From: Yinghuangia soli
GTDB lineage: Bacteria; Actinomycetota; Actinomycetes; Streptomycetales; Streptomycetaceae
Assembly: GCF_021502675.1 (NCBI RefSeq)
Contig: NZ_JAKFHA010000022.1
Location: 1-64,000 of the forward strand
Reading direction: 5' to 3'
Length of the DNA: 64,000 nt
In this document: one piece after another, positions 47,235-55,926 of the stretch
How positions within the stretch are numbered: the first letter of the stretch is position 1
Layout of the letters: each line of letters opens with the position of its first letter
Notes under the pieces: model-generated
Seen by the model: the letters and a program-made list of their open reading frames with translations, nothing else
Database searches by the model: none
What the model was told of the DNA's origin: nothing
Program-made: the position numbers and the translations under genes

Positions 47235-48416
47235 ATGAACAGCGAACAGACCGGCCGCGCGCCGACGACCAGGACCCTGATCGTCACCAACGACTTCCCG
47301 CCGCGTCCCGGGGGCATCCAGTCGTTCGTCCATTCGATGGCACTGCGGCTGCCGTCGGACAGCGTGGTCGTGTACACGTCCTCGTGGAAGGACAACGCGG
47401 AAGTCCGCGTGTTCGACCGCGAACAGCCGTTCCCCGTGGTGCGCGACGCGACCAAGATGATGGTCCCCAACCCCTGGGTGTTCCGCCGGGCGAAGGAGAT
47501 CGCGCAGGCCGAGAAATGCGATGCGGTGTGGTTCGGCGCCGCCGCGCCGCTCGGCCTGATGGGCGTCGGGCTCCGCGAGGCCGGCGTCACCCGATTGGTG
47601 GCCACCACCCACGGGCACGAGGCGGGCTGGGCCCAACTCCCGGTCTCGCGCGGCCTGATGCGCCGGATCGGCGACAGCGTCGACACCGTCACCTATCTGG
47701 GCGAGTACACCCGCTCGAAGATCGCTCCGGTGCTGAGTCCGCAAGCGGCCGCGCGCATGGTGCAGTTGCCGCCCGGCGTCGACGAGTCCGTCTTCCGGCC
47801 CGGCGTCGGCGGCGACGAAGTGCGGGCCCGGCACGGGCTCTCCGACCGGCCGGTCGCGGTGTGCGTATCGCGCCTGGTGAAGCGCAAGGGCCAGGACACG
47901 CTGATCCGCGCGATGCCGGAGATCCTGCGCCGCGTCCCGGACGCCGCGCTGCTCGTCGTGGGCGGCGGCCCGTACCGCGGCGACCTGGAGAAGCTGGTGG
48001 ACCAGGTCGGGGTACGCCGGTCGGTGGTCTTCACCGGCCCCGTCCCGTGGGCCGAACTCCCCGCGCACCACGAGGCCGGCGACGTCTTCGCGATGCCCTG
48101 CCGCACCCGGCGCAAGGGCCTGGACGTGGAGGGCCTGGGCATCGTCTACCTGGAGGCGTCCGCAGTCGGCCGCCCGGTGGTGGCCGGGAACTCCGGCGGT
48201 GCCCCCGACGCGGTGCTCGACGGCGAGACCGGCTACGTGGTGGACGGCCGCTCGCCCGCGCAGACCGCGGACCGGGTCGCCGAGCTCCTGCTCGACCCGG
48301 TCAAGGCCAAGGCGATGGGCGAGCGCGGCCGCCGCTGGGTCGAGGAGTCCTGGCGCTGGGACCTGCTGGCGGAACGGCTGAGGGGACTGCTCGGCTACCG
48401 CGCCGAAGGCGCGTGA
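47235..48416 (+). CDS. pimB: GDP-mannose-dependent PIM mannosyltransferase, GT4
   Basis: A 393-residue GT-B enzyme. The N-terminal VTNDFPPRPGGIQSFV and the C-terminal FAMPCRTRRKGLDVEGLGIVYLEA block (EX7E) match PimB as known in corynebacteria and mycobacteria. It would add the second mannose to phosphatidylinositol mannoside at the inner membrane face. The divergent GT87-like gene, only 84 bp away, may work in the same pathway. The ribosome site (CGGGA) is weak. Confidence 0.88.
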   Translation: MNSEQTGRAPTTRTLIVTNDFPPRPGGIQSFVHSMALRLPSDSVVVYTSSWKDNAEVRVFDREQPFPVVRDATKMMVPNPWVFRRAKEIAQAEKCDAVWFGAAAPLGLMGVGLREAGVTRLVATTHGHEAGWAQLPVSRGLMRRIGDSVDTVTYLGEYTRSKIAPVLSPQAAARMVQLPPGVDESVFRPGVGGDEVRARHGLSDRPVAVCVSRLVKRKGQDTLIRAMPEILRRVPDAALLVVGGGPYRGDLEKLVDQVGVRRSVVFTGPVPWAELPAHHEAGDVFAMPCRTRRKGLDVEGLGIVYLEASAVGRPVVAGNSGGAPDAVLDGETGYVVDGRSPAQTADRVAELLLDPVKAKAMGERGRRWVEESWRWDLLAERLRGLLGYRAEGA

Positions 48417-48449
48417 ACCGGTCAGCCCCCTCGGGAGCGTTCCGAGCCG

Positions 48450-48485
48450 CCGGCCGGCTCCGCGGGCACCCGCGGAGCCGGCCGG
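48450..48485. terminator. 17-bp perfect hairpin between pimB and fadD
   Basis: CCGGCCGGCTCCGCGGG and CCCGCGGAGCCGGCCGG pair around CA. It serves both convergent genes. Confidence 0.85.
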
Positions 48486-48492
48486 TCCGGCG

Positions 48493-50298
48493 TCACTTCG
48501 TGTAGATGGTCTCCACGTCCGCCGCGAAGTCCTTGAGCACCAGGTTGCGCTTGAGCTTCATGGACGGCGTGAGGTGGCCGCTCTCCTCGGTGAAGTTGAT
48601 GGTGAGGATGCGGAACTTCTTGACGCCCTCGGCCTTCGAGACCGCCTTGTTGCCCTCGTCCACCGCCTCCTGGACCGCGGCCAGCAGGTCCGCGTCGTCC
48701 AGCAGGTCGGCGACCTCGGCGTCGGCCGGCTTGCCGTTCAGCTCCTTCCAGCGCGGGAAGGTCTCCGGGTCGATGGTGACCAGCGCGGCCACGAACGGCC
48801 GGGCGTCGCCCACCACCATGCACTCGCTGATCAGCGAGTGCGCGCGGATGCGGTCCTCGATCACCGCGGGGGCGACGTTCTTGCCGCCCGCGGTCACCAG
48901 GATCTCCTTCTTGCGGCCGGTCACCGACAGGTAGCCCTCGTCGCTGAGCTCGCCCAGGTCGCCGGTGCGGAACCAGCCGTCCTCGAACGCCTCTTCGGTG
49001 GCCACGTCGTTGTGCCAGTAGCCGGAGAAGATGTTGACGCCCTTGAGCAGGATCTCGCCGTCGTCCGCGATACGCACCGCGGAGGACGGGATCGGGCGGC
49101 CGACGCTGCCGATGCGCACCGCGTTCGGCGGGTTCAGCGTGGTGGCCGCGGTCGACTCGGTCAGGCCGTAGCCCTCCAGGATGGTCAGCCCGATGCCGCG
49201 GTAGAAGTGCCCGAGCCGGGTGCCCAGCGGGGCGCCGCCGGAGACCGAGTACTTGCAGCGGCCGCCGAGCGCGGCGCGCAGCTTGCCGTACACCAGCTTG
49301 TCGAACATCGCGTGCTTGACGCGCAGACCGAAGCCCGGGCCGCCGGCGTCCAGCGCCTCGCTGTACGCGATCGCGGTGTCCGCGGCCTTCTTGAAGATCT
49401 TGCCCTTGCCGTCCGCCTCGGCCTTGGCCGTCGCGGAGTTGTAGACCTTCTCGAACACGCGCGGCACGGCCAGCACGAAGGTCGGCTTGAACTCGGCCAG
49501 TTCGCCGGTCAGCTGCTTGATGTCCGGACAGTGGCCGGTGCGCACCCGGGCCTGCATGCAGATCACGTGCAGCTCGCGGCCGAGCACGTGGGCCAGCGGC
49601 AGGAACAGCAGGCAGGACGGGTTCTCGACGCTGAAGAGGTCCTCGAGCTGCTCGATGAGGTTGGTGGACGCGCCGTAGAAGTTGCGATGCGTCAGCACGC
49701 AGCCCTTGGGGCGGCCGGTGGTGCCGGAGGTGTAGATGAGCGTCGCGGTCGACTCCCCGGTGAGCTCCGCGCAGCGGGCGTCGACCGCGTCGTCGCCGAG
49801 CCCGGCACCGGCCTCGGCCAGCGCAGCCTCGACCCCGGGGGTGTCGCCCTCGTCCATACGCCACACGTGCGCGAGCTCGGGGAGGTTGCCGCGGATGCCG
49901 GCCACCATCGCCTCGTGCCCGGCGGACTCCACGATGCACGCCTTCGCACCGGAGTCGGCCAGGATCCAGGACACCTGCTCGGCCGAGGAGGTCTCGTAGA
50001 TCGGCACGGTGACCGCGCCCGCCGACCAGATCGCGAAGTCCAGCAGGCACCACTCGTAGCGGGTCCGGGACATGAGGCCGACCCGGTCGCCCGGGCCGAT
50101 GCCGGACGCGATCAGGCCCTTGGCCGCCGCGTACACCTCGGCCTTGAACTGCACGGAGGACACGTCGGTCCAGCGGCCCCCCACCTTGCGGGAGAGAACG
50201 GGGGTGTCCGGGGCCTCGGTGGCGTTGGTCCTGATGATGTCGGTCAGGTTGCCTGCCGCAGGTACCTCGGCCACGGCCGGGACGCTGAACTCGCGCAC
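48493..50298 (-). CDS. long-chain fatty acid-CoA ligase (AMP-forming)
   Basis: A 601-residue ANL-superfamily enzyme that activates fatty acids to acyl-CoA. The AMP-binding P-loop LIYTSGTTGRPKG (about 185-197), GYGLTESTA and GWFRTGDLG are present, and the C-terminal TPSMKLKRN ends in the catalytic Lys. It resembles FadD15 of mycobacteria. The GTG at 50298 follows AAGGAG at six bases. It is transcribed toward pimB and divergent from the phosphoesterase. Confidence 0.94.
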   Translation of the reverse strand: MREFSVPAVAEVPAAGNLTDIIRTNATEAPDTPVLSRKVGGRWTDVSSVQFKAEVYAAAKGLIASGIGPGDRVGLMSRTRYEWCLLDFAIWSAGAVTVPIYETSSAEQVSWILADSGAKACIVESAGHEAMVAGIRGNLPELAHVWRMDEGDTPGVEAALAEAGAGLGDDAVDARCAELTGESTATLIYTSGTTGRPKGCVLTHRNFYGASTNLIEQLEDLFSVENPSCLLFLPLAHVLGRELHVICMQARVRTGHCPDIKQLTGELAEFKPTFVLAVPRVFEKVYNSATAKAEADGKGKIFKKAADTAIAYSEALDAGGPGFGLRVKHAMFDKLVYGKLRAALGGRCKYSVSGGAPLGTRLGHFYRGIGLTILEGYGLTESTAATTLNPPNAVRIGSVGRPIPSSAVRIADDGEILLKGVNIFSGYWHNDVATEEAFEDGWFRTGDLGELSDEGYLSVTGRKKEILVTAGGKNVAPAVIEDRIRAHSLISECMVVGDARPFVAALVTIDPETFPRWKELNGKPADAEVADLLDDADLLAAVQEAVDEGNKAVSKAEGVKKFRILTINFTEESGHLTPSMKLKRNLVLKDFAADVETIYTK

Positions 50299-50481
50299 GG
50301 ACTGCTCCTTGATGGCGTTGCCAGTGGTCGGGCGAACGTTACTAGCCGGTAAGGTCCGAGTGACAGGGGTTGTGACAATCCTGTGCCCTGGCTCACCTCG
50401 GGCTCTGCCGCATCGTTTCGCCGCACCCGTACCTTCGAGAGTATGCGAACCGGCGCCGGACACGGCGGCGGCGGGCGCCGG

Positions 50482-50487
50482 TACGCT
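50482..50487 (+). promoter_or_regulatory. -10 box of probable leaderless promoter (phosphoesterase)
   Basis: TACGCT, then GCGGAC and the ATG at 50494. No ribosome site is visible. Confidence 0.6.
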
Positions 50488-50493
50488 GCGGAC

Positions 50494-51261
50494 ATGCGGG
50501 TCCATGTGGTGAGCGATGTACACGGCGAGGCGGGGGCGCTGGCCCGGGCGGGGGACGGTGCCGATGCACTCGTGTGCCTCGGCGATCTCATCCTTTTCAT
50601 CGACTACCACGACCTGACGCAGGGGATCTTCCCCGAGCTCTTCGGCCTCGACAACGCCGTGCACCTGGTCGGCCTGCGCAATGCCAAGCGCTTCGCCGAG
50701 GCCCGCGACTTCTCCCGCTCGCTGTGGGCCTCGCTCGGCACCGATCCGCAGGCCGCCATAGAGAAGGCGGTGCGGCGGCAGTACGCCGAGCTGTTCGCGG
50801 CCTTCCCGGACCCCACCTATCTGACGTACGGCAACGTCGACCTGCCCGCGCTCTGGAAGGACTACGCGCGCGACGGCGTCACCGTGCTCGACGGCGCCAC
50901 CACCGAGATCGGCGGCCGCACCTTCGGCTTCGTCGGCGGCGGCCTCAAGACCCCCATGCACACCCCGTACGAGATCTCCGACGAGGAGTACGCCGCCAAG
51001 GTGGCCGCCCTGGGCAAGGTCGACGTGCTGTGCTCGCACATCCCGCCGGCCGTCCCCGAGCTCACCTACGACGTGGTGGCGCGCCGCTTCGAGCGCGGCA
51101 GCGAAGCCGTCCTCGATGCGATCCGCACCATGCAGCCGGACTACGCCCTGTTCGGGCACGTGCACCAGCCGCTCGCCCGGCGGATGCGCATCGGGCGGAC
51201 CGAGTGCATCAACGTCGGGCACTTCCAGGCCACCGGACGCCCCTTCGCGCTGTCCTGGTGA
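50494..51261 (+). CDS. calcineurin-like metallophosphoesterase
   Basis: A 255-residue phosphoesterase. The five metal motifs are visible: VVSDVHGE (D8, H10), LGDLI, GNVDLP, SHIPPAVP and FGHVHQPL. Substrate is unknown; the size suits cyclic-nucleotide or general phosphodiesterases. TACGCT six bases before ATG fits leaderless transcription. The next gene begins 98 bp later. Confidence 0.92.
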   Translation: MRVHVVSDVHGEAGALARAGDGADALVCLGDLILFIDYHDLTQGIFPELFGLDNAVHLVGLRNAKRFAEARDFSRSLWASLGTDPQAAIEKAVRRQYAELFAAFPDPTYLTYGNVDLPALWKDYARDGVTVLDGATTEIGGRTFGFVGGGLKTPMHTPYEISDEEYAAKVAALGKVDVLCSHIPPAVPELTYDVVARRFERGSEAVLDAIRTMQPDYALFGHVHQPLARRMRIGRTECINVGHFQATGRPFALSW

Positions 51262-51359
51262 CCCTCGGGCGGCGCGGCGCGATAGCCTTCGCAAGGAACC
51301 GCAGCGTCCCCGCCCGGGGCGGCGCGCAGGGCTGAAGGCTTCCCGGAGGGCTGCTGACG

Positions 51360-51818
51360 ATGGCGGAACGGACCAGATCGAGCATCACGATCGACGCCAC
51401 GCCGGCCGAGGTCATGGCGGTCATCGCGGGGTTCTCCGAATACCCGGACTGGACCGGCGAGGTCAAAGAGGCCGAGGTCCTGGAGAAGGACGAGCAGCTC
51501 GGCCGCGGCACGCGCGTCCGCCTGGTGCTGGACGCCGGCGCGATCAAGGACGAGCACGTGCTCGCCTACACCTGGGACGGCGACCGCGAGGTGCGCTGGA
51601 CGCTGGTGAGCAGCCAGATGCTCAAGTCGCTGGACGGTTCCTACAGCCTCCGGCCGCTGGGCACCGGCACCGAGGTCACCTACGAACTGCGCGTCGACGT
51701 CAAGATCCCGATGCTCGGGATGATCAAGCGCAAGGCCGAGAAGGTCATCATCGACCGCGCGCTGTCCGGCCTCAAGAAGCGGGTCGAGCAGCGCCCCGGC
51801 GCCGCGAAGAACGGCTGA
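51360..51818 (+). CDS. SRPBCC-family (polyketide cyclase/dehydrase) protein
   Basis: A 152-residue START-like barrel, beginning AERTRSSITIDATPAEVMAV. The core (FSEYPDWTGEVKEAEVLEKD; SSQMLKSLDGSYSLRPLG) and the C-terminal helix (KAEKVIIDRALSGLKKRVE) fit the SRPBCC fold that binds a hydrophobic ligand. The ligand is unknown. It has GGAGGG upstream and is followed by the ArsA-like gene at 54 bp; the two may be one operon. Confidence 0.9.
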   Translation: MAERTRSSITIDATPAEVMAVIAGFSEYPDWTGEVKEAEVLEKDEQLGRGTRVRLVLDAGAIKDEHVLAYTWDGDREVRWTLVSSQMLKSLDGSYSLRPLGTGTEVTYELRVDVKIPMLGMIKRKAEKVIIDRALSGLKKRVEQRPGAAKNG

Positions 51819-51872
51819 GGGTTTGGCGTCCCGGCAGCCCCTGATCCGCCCGCGCCCGTGCGGGGCCCGCGC

Positions 51873-53087
51873 ATGACCAGGGTCCTGCTGGTCACTGGCA
51901 CGGGCGGCGCGGGGCGCACCACCGTCGCCGCGGCGACCGCGGCCGCCGCGGCCCGGGCCGGTACGCGCACCCTGCTGCTGGCCGCCGACGGCACCGCCGA
52001 CGCGGAGACCGTGCTCGGCGTCGCGCTCGGCTCGGAACCGGTCGAGGTCGAGCCGCGGTTCTTCGCCGCCCGCGTCGCGGTGCGGGAGGAGTTCGAACGC
52101 GAGTTCCTGCTGGTCCAGGACCAGCTGCGCGGCGTGCTGGCGCTGATCGGGGTCGACCCGCTGGACCCCGAGGAGATCACCGCGGTCCCGGGCGCGGCCG
52201 ACGCGCTCGCACTGCGCGTGCTGGCCCGGCACGCCGGCGCCGCCGAGGACCCGTCCGGCCCGGCCCCGCGACCGCTGTGGGACCTGATCGTGGTCGACCT
52301 CCCGCCCGTCGACCGCACCGCCCTGGCCCTCGCCCTCCCCGAGTCGCTGGCCCGCTACCTCGACCGGCTGCTGCCCGTCGAACGCCAGGCCGCCCGCGCG
52401 CTGCGCCCGGTGCTGGCCGCGGTGGCCGGCGTGCCGATGCCGGACGAATGGCTGTACGAGACGGCCCGGCGCGTGATCGGCGAACTCGACGCGGTGCGGG
52501 CCGTCCTCGACGCCCCCGGCACCAGCGTCCGGCTGGTCACCCGGTCCGGCGCGGTCGCGGCCGCCACCGACCGGCGGGCCGCCGCCGCCCTCGCGCTCTA
52601 CGGGCGCCGGGTCGACGACGTGATCGTCAACGCCGTGCCGCACGGCGCCACGCTGCCGCGCGAGCGCGGGACTTCGCTGCGTGCGCTGTTCCCCGGCGCC
52701 GGGGTGGCCGCGGTGGGCGCGGCCGACGACGAACCGCTGGGCAGCGACGCGCTGGCCGAATTCGCGGAGAGCCTGCCGCCGGTGCCGGGCGTCGCGCTGC
52801 CCGGCGAGGCGTCCGACGCGCTCGGCGGGACCGAGTCGTACGGCCCGTTCGGCGTCGAGGCGGACGGCGAGCGCCTGGTCCTCGTCGTCCCGCTGCCCGG
52901 TGCCGAGCGCGGCGACCTGGACCTGCTGCGCCGCGGCGACGAACTCGTGGTGACCGTGGGGGCGCACCGCCGCCTCATCCCGCTGCCGTCCGCGCTGCGG
53001 CGCTGCACGATCGAAGGCGCCGGGCTGCGCGGCGGAATGCTGCGCGTCCGGTTCGTCCCGGATCCGGCCGTGTGGATGCGGACATGA
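51873..53087 (+). CDS. ArsA-like protein with altered P-loop and Hsp20-like C-terminus
   Basis: A 404-residue protein. The N-terminal P-loop reads GTGGAGRTT (residues 9-17), where ArsA/Get3 proteins have GKGGVGKTT; both signature lysines are missing. LIVVDLPPVDRTALAL stands at the switch-2 position. The C-terminal 80 residues (LVLVVPLPGAERGDLDLL and onward) look like the Hsp20-like domain found in ArsA proteins. ATP hydrolysis is doubtful; a scaffold role is possible. From memory, Streptomyces orthologues also have Arg here. ATG 51873 is chosen. Confidence 0.8.
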   Translation: MTRVLLVTGTGGAGRTTVAAATAAAAARAGTRTLLLAADGTADAETVLGVALGSEPVEVEPRFFAARVAVREEFEREFLLVQDQLRGVLALIGVDPLDPEEITAVPGAADALALRVLARHAGAAEDPSGPAPRPLWDLIVVDLPPVDRTALALALPESLARYLDRLLPVERQAARALRPVLAAVAGVPMPDEWLYETARRVIGELDAVRAVLDAPGTSVRLVTRSGAVAAATDRRAAAALALYGRRVDDVIVNAVPHGATLPRERGTSLRALFPGAGVAAVGAADDEPLGSDALAEFAESLPPVPGVALPGEASDALGGTESYGPFGVEADGERLVLVVPLPGAERGDLDLLRRGDELVVTVGAHRRLIPLPSALRRCTIEGAGLRGGMLRVRFVPDPAVWMRT

Positions 53088-53169
53088 CGCGGCGCCCGCA
53101 CCGCGGTCGGCCTGCAGAGTTCGCCCGAACACCCGCTCACCCGGGAGAATGCTGCAGGTGGAGCCTCCG

Positions 53170-53559
53170 ATGAAGACGACCGACGGACCCGACGACCCCT
53201 GGACGGGCGTCGCGGACCCGATCCCGGGCGCGCGCACCGAGCCGGGCCCGGACGAATCCGGCGCCCGGGAGCATCCGCAGGACGGCGACCGGCGCGAGCC
53301 CGGCGAGCGGCTGGCCGAAGAGGCCCGCAAGCTGGCCGAGGCGGTCGTCGGGCAGTTGGGCGAGGTCCGCCAGCGCGTCGTGGAGCCGCTCCTCAGGAAG
53401 CACCCCGAAGCGGCCGCGCACCTGGGTGCGGCGGGCTTCGAACTGATGGCCGCGTACCGGTCGTTCGTGGCCGACAAGGAGCGCCGCTGGGCCTCGCGCG
53501 CGGCACCCGCGCAGCGCGTGGACCTGGACGCCCCGGACGACGAGCCCCGCGGCACCTGA
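53170..53559 (+). CDS. DUF5304-like protein
   Basis: A 129-residue acidic protein. Its first 50 residues are Pro/Asp/Glu-rich; the rest is a helix-rich segment (ERLAEEARKLAEAVVGQLGE; RVVEPLLRKHPEAAAHLGAA). It matches, as I recall, the DUF5304 proteins beside glk in Streptomyces. GGTGGAG six bases before ATG 53170 decides the start. Its stop codon lies inside a tandem repeat. Confidence 0.75.
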   Translation: MKTTDGPDDPWTGVADPIPGARTEPGPDESGAREHPQDGDRREPGERLAEEARKLAEAVVGQLGEVRQRVVEPLLRKHPEAAAHLGAAGFELMAAYRSFVADKERRWASRAAPAQRVDLDAPDDEPRGT

Positions 53560-53632
53560 GCCCCCGCGGCACCTGAGCCCCTGAGCCCCTGAGCATCTGA
53601 GCATCTGAGCAGCATCTCGGCACCTGAGCACC
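53545..53632. repeat. minisatellite spanning the DUF5304 stop
   Basis: CCCCGCGGCACCTGAGCC is duplicated (53545 and 53562), and then 9-bp units of the CTGAGCCCC / CTGAGCATC type repeat about five times, up to the glk leader. The stop TGA is part of the unit. Confidence 0.85.
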
Positions 53633-53663
53633 GGCCACCGAATCACCGAGGACGACACACCAC

Positions 53664-54602
53664 ATGGGACTGACGATCGGCGTCGACATCGGCGGCACCA
53701 AGATCCTGGCCGGCGTCGTGGACGCCGCGGGCGTGGTCCTCGACCGCGTGAAGGTGCCCACTCCCGGCGAGCCCGACGCGGTCGCCGAGGCGATCGGCGA
53801 CGCCGTCCGGCACCTGTGCCAGGACCGCGAGGTCGAGGCCGTCGGCCTGGGCGCGGCCGGCTTCATCGCCGCGGACCGCGCCACCGTGATGTTCTCCGCG
53901 AACGTCTCGGCCTGGGTGGACGAGCCGCTGCGCGACCGCATCCAGGCGCTGACCGGGCTGCCGGTCGTGGTCGAGAACGACGCGAACGCGGCCGCCTGGG
54001 CCGAGGTCCGCTTCGGTGCGGGCGTCGGGCACGACGACGTGGTGTGCCTGACCGTCGGCACCGGCATCGGCGGCGCGATCGTGCAGGACGGCCGGCTGGT
54101 CCGCGGCCGGCACGGCATCGCGGGGGAGCCCGGCCACATGCGCGTCGTCCCGGACGGCCTGCCCTGCGGCTGCGGCAACTACGGCTGCTGGGAGCAGTAC
54201 GCGAGCGGCAACGCGCTCACCCGGTTCGCCCGCGAGCGGGCGGCCGGCGAACCGCACGCCGCCGAGAAGCTCCTCGCGTTCGGCGACGGCACCCCCGAGG
54301 GCATCCGCGGCCCGCACGTCACACAGGCCGCGCGGCTGGGCGACCCGGTCGCGCTGGCCGCGTTCACCGACATCGGCGAATGGCTCGGCCAGGGCATGGC
54401 CGACCTCGCCGCGCTGCTGGACCCGAGCGCATTCGTGCTGGGCGGCGGCGTCTCCGAGGCCGGCGACCTGCTGCTGCAGCCCACGCTGGCCGCGTACCAG
54501 CGCGTCCTCACCCGCGGCCACCGCCCGGGCGCGGAGGTGCTGGTCGCGAAGCTGGGCCCGGAGGCGGGACTCGTGGGGGCGGCCGACCTGGCCCGCTGCT
54601 GA
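53664..54602 (+). CDS. glk: ROK-family glucokinase
   Basis: A 312-residue glucokinase. The ATP motif VDIGGTK (residues 7-13), the substrate segment VENDANAAAWAEVRFGAG and the ROK zinc motif CGCGNYGCWEQYASGNAL are present. In Streptomyces the homologue GlkA also relays glucose repression. It is single, downstream of the minisatellite. Confidence 0.95.
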   Translation: MGLTIGVDIGGTKILAGVVDAAGVVLDRVKVPTPGEPDAVAEAIGDAVRHLCQDREVEAVGLGAAGFIAADRATVMFSANVSAWVDEPLRDRIQALTGLPVVVENDANAAAWAEVRFGAGVGHDDVVCLTVGTGIGGAIVQDGRLVRGRHGIAGEPGHMRVVPDGLPCGCGNYGCWEQYASGNALTRFARERAAGEPHAAEKLLAFGDGTPEGIRGPHVTQAARLGDPVALAAFTDIGEWLGQGMADLAALLDPSAFVLGGGVSEAGDLLLQPTLAAYQRVLTRGHRPGAEVLVAKLGPEAGLVGAADLARC

Positions 54603-54731
54603 GCCGCGGGCGTCCGGTCGGACCGCGCTGCCGCGACGTTGGTCCGCGTCCCGCCAAGGCCTTTGGTCCTTCCGGGCGTTCGCCATGCCCGGAGAGCCTG
54701 TTTCGAGTCGTCCATGTCGACTTTGGGTGCG

Positions 54732-54737
54732 TAGGGT
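54732..54737 (+). promoter_or_regulatory. -10 box before the leader ORF of the 2-hydroxyacid dehydrogenase
   Basis: TAGGGT, five bases, ATG at 54743. With normal spacing transcription would start at, or one base inside, this ATG. Confidence 0.5.
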
Positions 54738-54742
54738 CGGAG

Positions 54743-54772
54743 ATGTCCGACCGGTACGCACGGAAGCGGTGA
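54743..54772 (+). CDS. nine-codon leader ORF
   Basis: ATG to TGA encodes MSDRYARKR, a basic nonapeptide. It begins five bases after TAGGGT and ends eight bases before the dehydrogenase ATG. It could be a leaderless leader peptide coupling or modulating the next gene; no ribosome site precedes it. This may be chance. Confidence 0.35.
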   Translation: MSDRYARKR

Positions 54773-54780
54773 CGCAGCGC

Positions 54781-55770
54781 ATGGAGATCCTGGCCTACGG
54801 AGTCGAGAGCTACGAGCGGCCGCTGCTCGTCAAGGCCTTCGACGGGCACCACGCGCTGCGCTGCCTGGACGTGAACCTCGACGAGGACACCGCGGTCCTG
54901 GCGGCCGGCCACGAACTGGTGTCCACCAACGTCAACTCCAAGGCGGACGCCGAGGTGCTGCGCCGCCTCGCCGCGGGCGGGACGCGCCTGGTCACGCAGC
55001 GCTCCACCGGTTTCAACAACATCGACCTGGACGCCGCCGCGCGGTACGGCATCACGGTCATGCGGGTGTCGCACTATTCGCCGCACTCCGTCGCGGAGTT
55101 CGCCTGGGCGCTCGCCCAGGCCGCGAACCGGCACCTGCCGCGGGCGATCATCCGCACGCGCGACTTCGACTTCCGGCTGGACGGGCTGCTGGGCCGCGAC
55201 ATGCACGGCAAGACCGTCGGCGTGGTGGGCACCGGCAAGATCGGCGAGGTGTTCACCCGGATCGCCCACGGGCACGGCTGCGAGCTGCTGGGCTGGGACA
55301 TCGCGGAGAACCCCGCCTGCCGCGAGCTGGGCATGGAGTACGTCGAACTCCCGGAGCTGCTCTCGCGCTCCGACGTGGTCAGCCTGCATGTGCCGCTGAC
55401 CCCGGAGACCCACCACCTCATCGACGCCGCCGCACTGGACGCGATGCGCGAGGACGCCCTGCTGGTGAACACCAGCCGCGGCGGCCTGGTCGACACCTTC
55501 GCGCTGGTGGCAGCGCTGCGCCGCGGGCTGCTCGGCGGCGTCGCGCTGGACGTCTACGAGGAAGAGGAGCACTTCTTCTACCGCGACCTGTCCGACCGGG
55601 TGGTCACCGACGACGTCCTGGCCCGGCTCATGACGTACCCGAATGTGCTGGTCACCTCGCACCAGGCGTTCTTCACGCAGGAAGCGGTCGACCAGATCCT
55701 CGGCACCACGGTCCGCAACGTCGCGGACTTCCTGGCCGGCCGGACGACCGAGAACACGCTGACCGCGTAG
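54781..55770 (+). CDS. D-isomer 2-hydroxyacid dehydrogenase (D-lactate dehydrogenase-like)
   Basis: A 329-residue NAD-dependent reductase. The Rossmann motif GVVGTGKIG (about 146-154), the substrate Arg in NTSRGGLVD, the Glu in DVYEEEE and the His in SHQAFFT are present. RSTGFNNIDL and the SPHSVAEFAWAL segment are typical for D-LdhA of bacteria. ATG 54781 is chosen; an in-frame GTG at 54769 overlaps the leader ORF stop. Confidence 0.92.
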   Translation: MEILAYGVESYERPLLVKAFDGHHALRCLDVNLDEDTAVLAAGHELVSTNVNSKADAEVLRRLAAGGTRLVTQRSTGFNNIDLDAAARYGITVMRVSHYSPHSVAEFAWALAQAANRHLPRAIIRTRDFDFRLDGLLGRDMHGKTVGVVGTGKIGEVFTRIAHGHGCELLGWDIAENPACRELGMEYVELPELLSRSDVVSLHVPLTPETHHLIDAAALDAMREDALLVNTSRGGLVDTFALVAALRRGLLGGVALDVYEEEEHFFYRDLSDRVVTDDVLARLMTYPNVLVTSHQAFFTQEAVDQILGTTVRNVADFLAGRTTENTLTA

Positions 55771-55806
55771 CGGGGCGGGCCTGGTCGGGCAGCAAGATCG
55801 ATTGGT

Positions 55807-55830
55807 CAATGGTCTGCCCGATGACCATTG
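55807..55830. promoter_or_regulatory. 24-bp inverted repeat upstream of the HAD phosphatase
   Basis: CAATGGTC and GACCATTG are perfect arms 8 bp apart in an AT-richer stretch, about 97 bp before the gene. The symmetry suits a dimeric repressor (GntR- or TetR-like). The upstream gene's terminator function is also possible but the loop is long. Confidence 0.5.
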
Positions 55831-55926
55831 TAAAGATCGTATTACGTTGCCGCCGACGTCTTGTGGGGCACGTGGGGCGCGCCGTACAACTGCGCCACAC
55901 ATCACCACAGGCGAAGGGGGCGGCCG

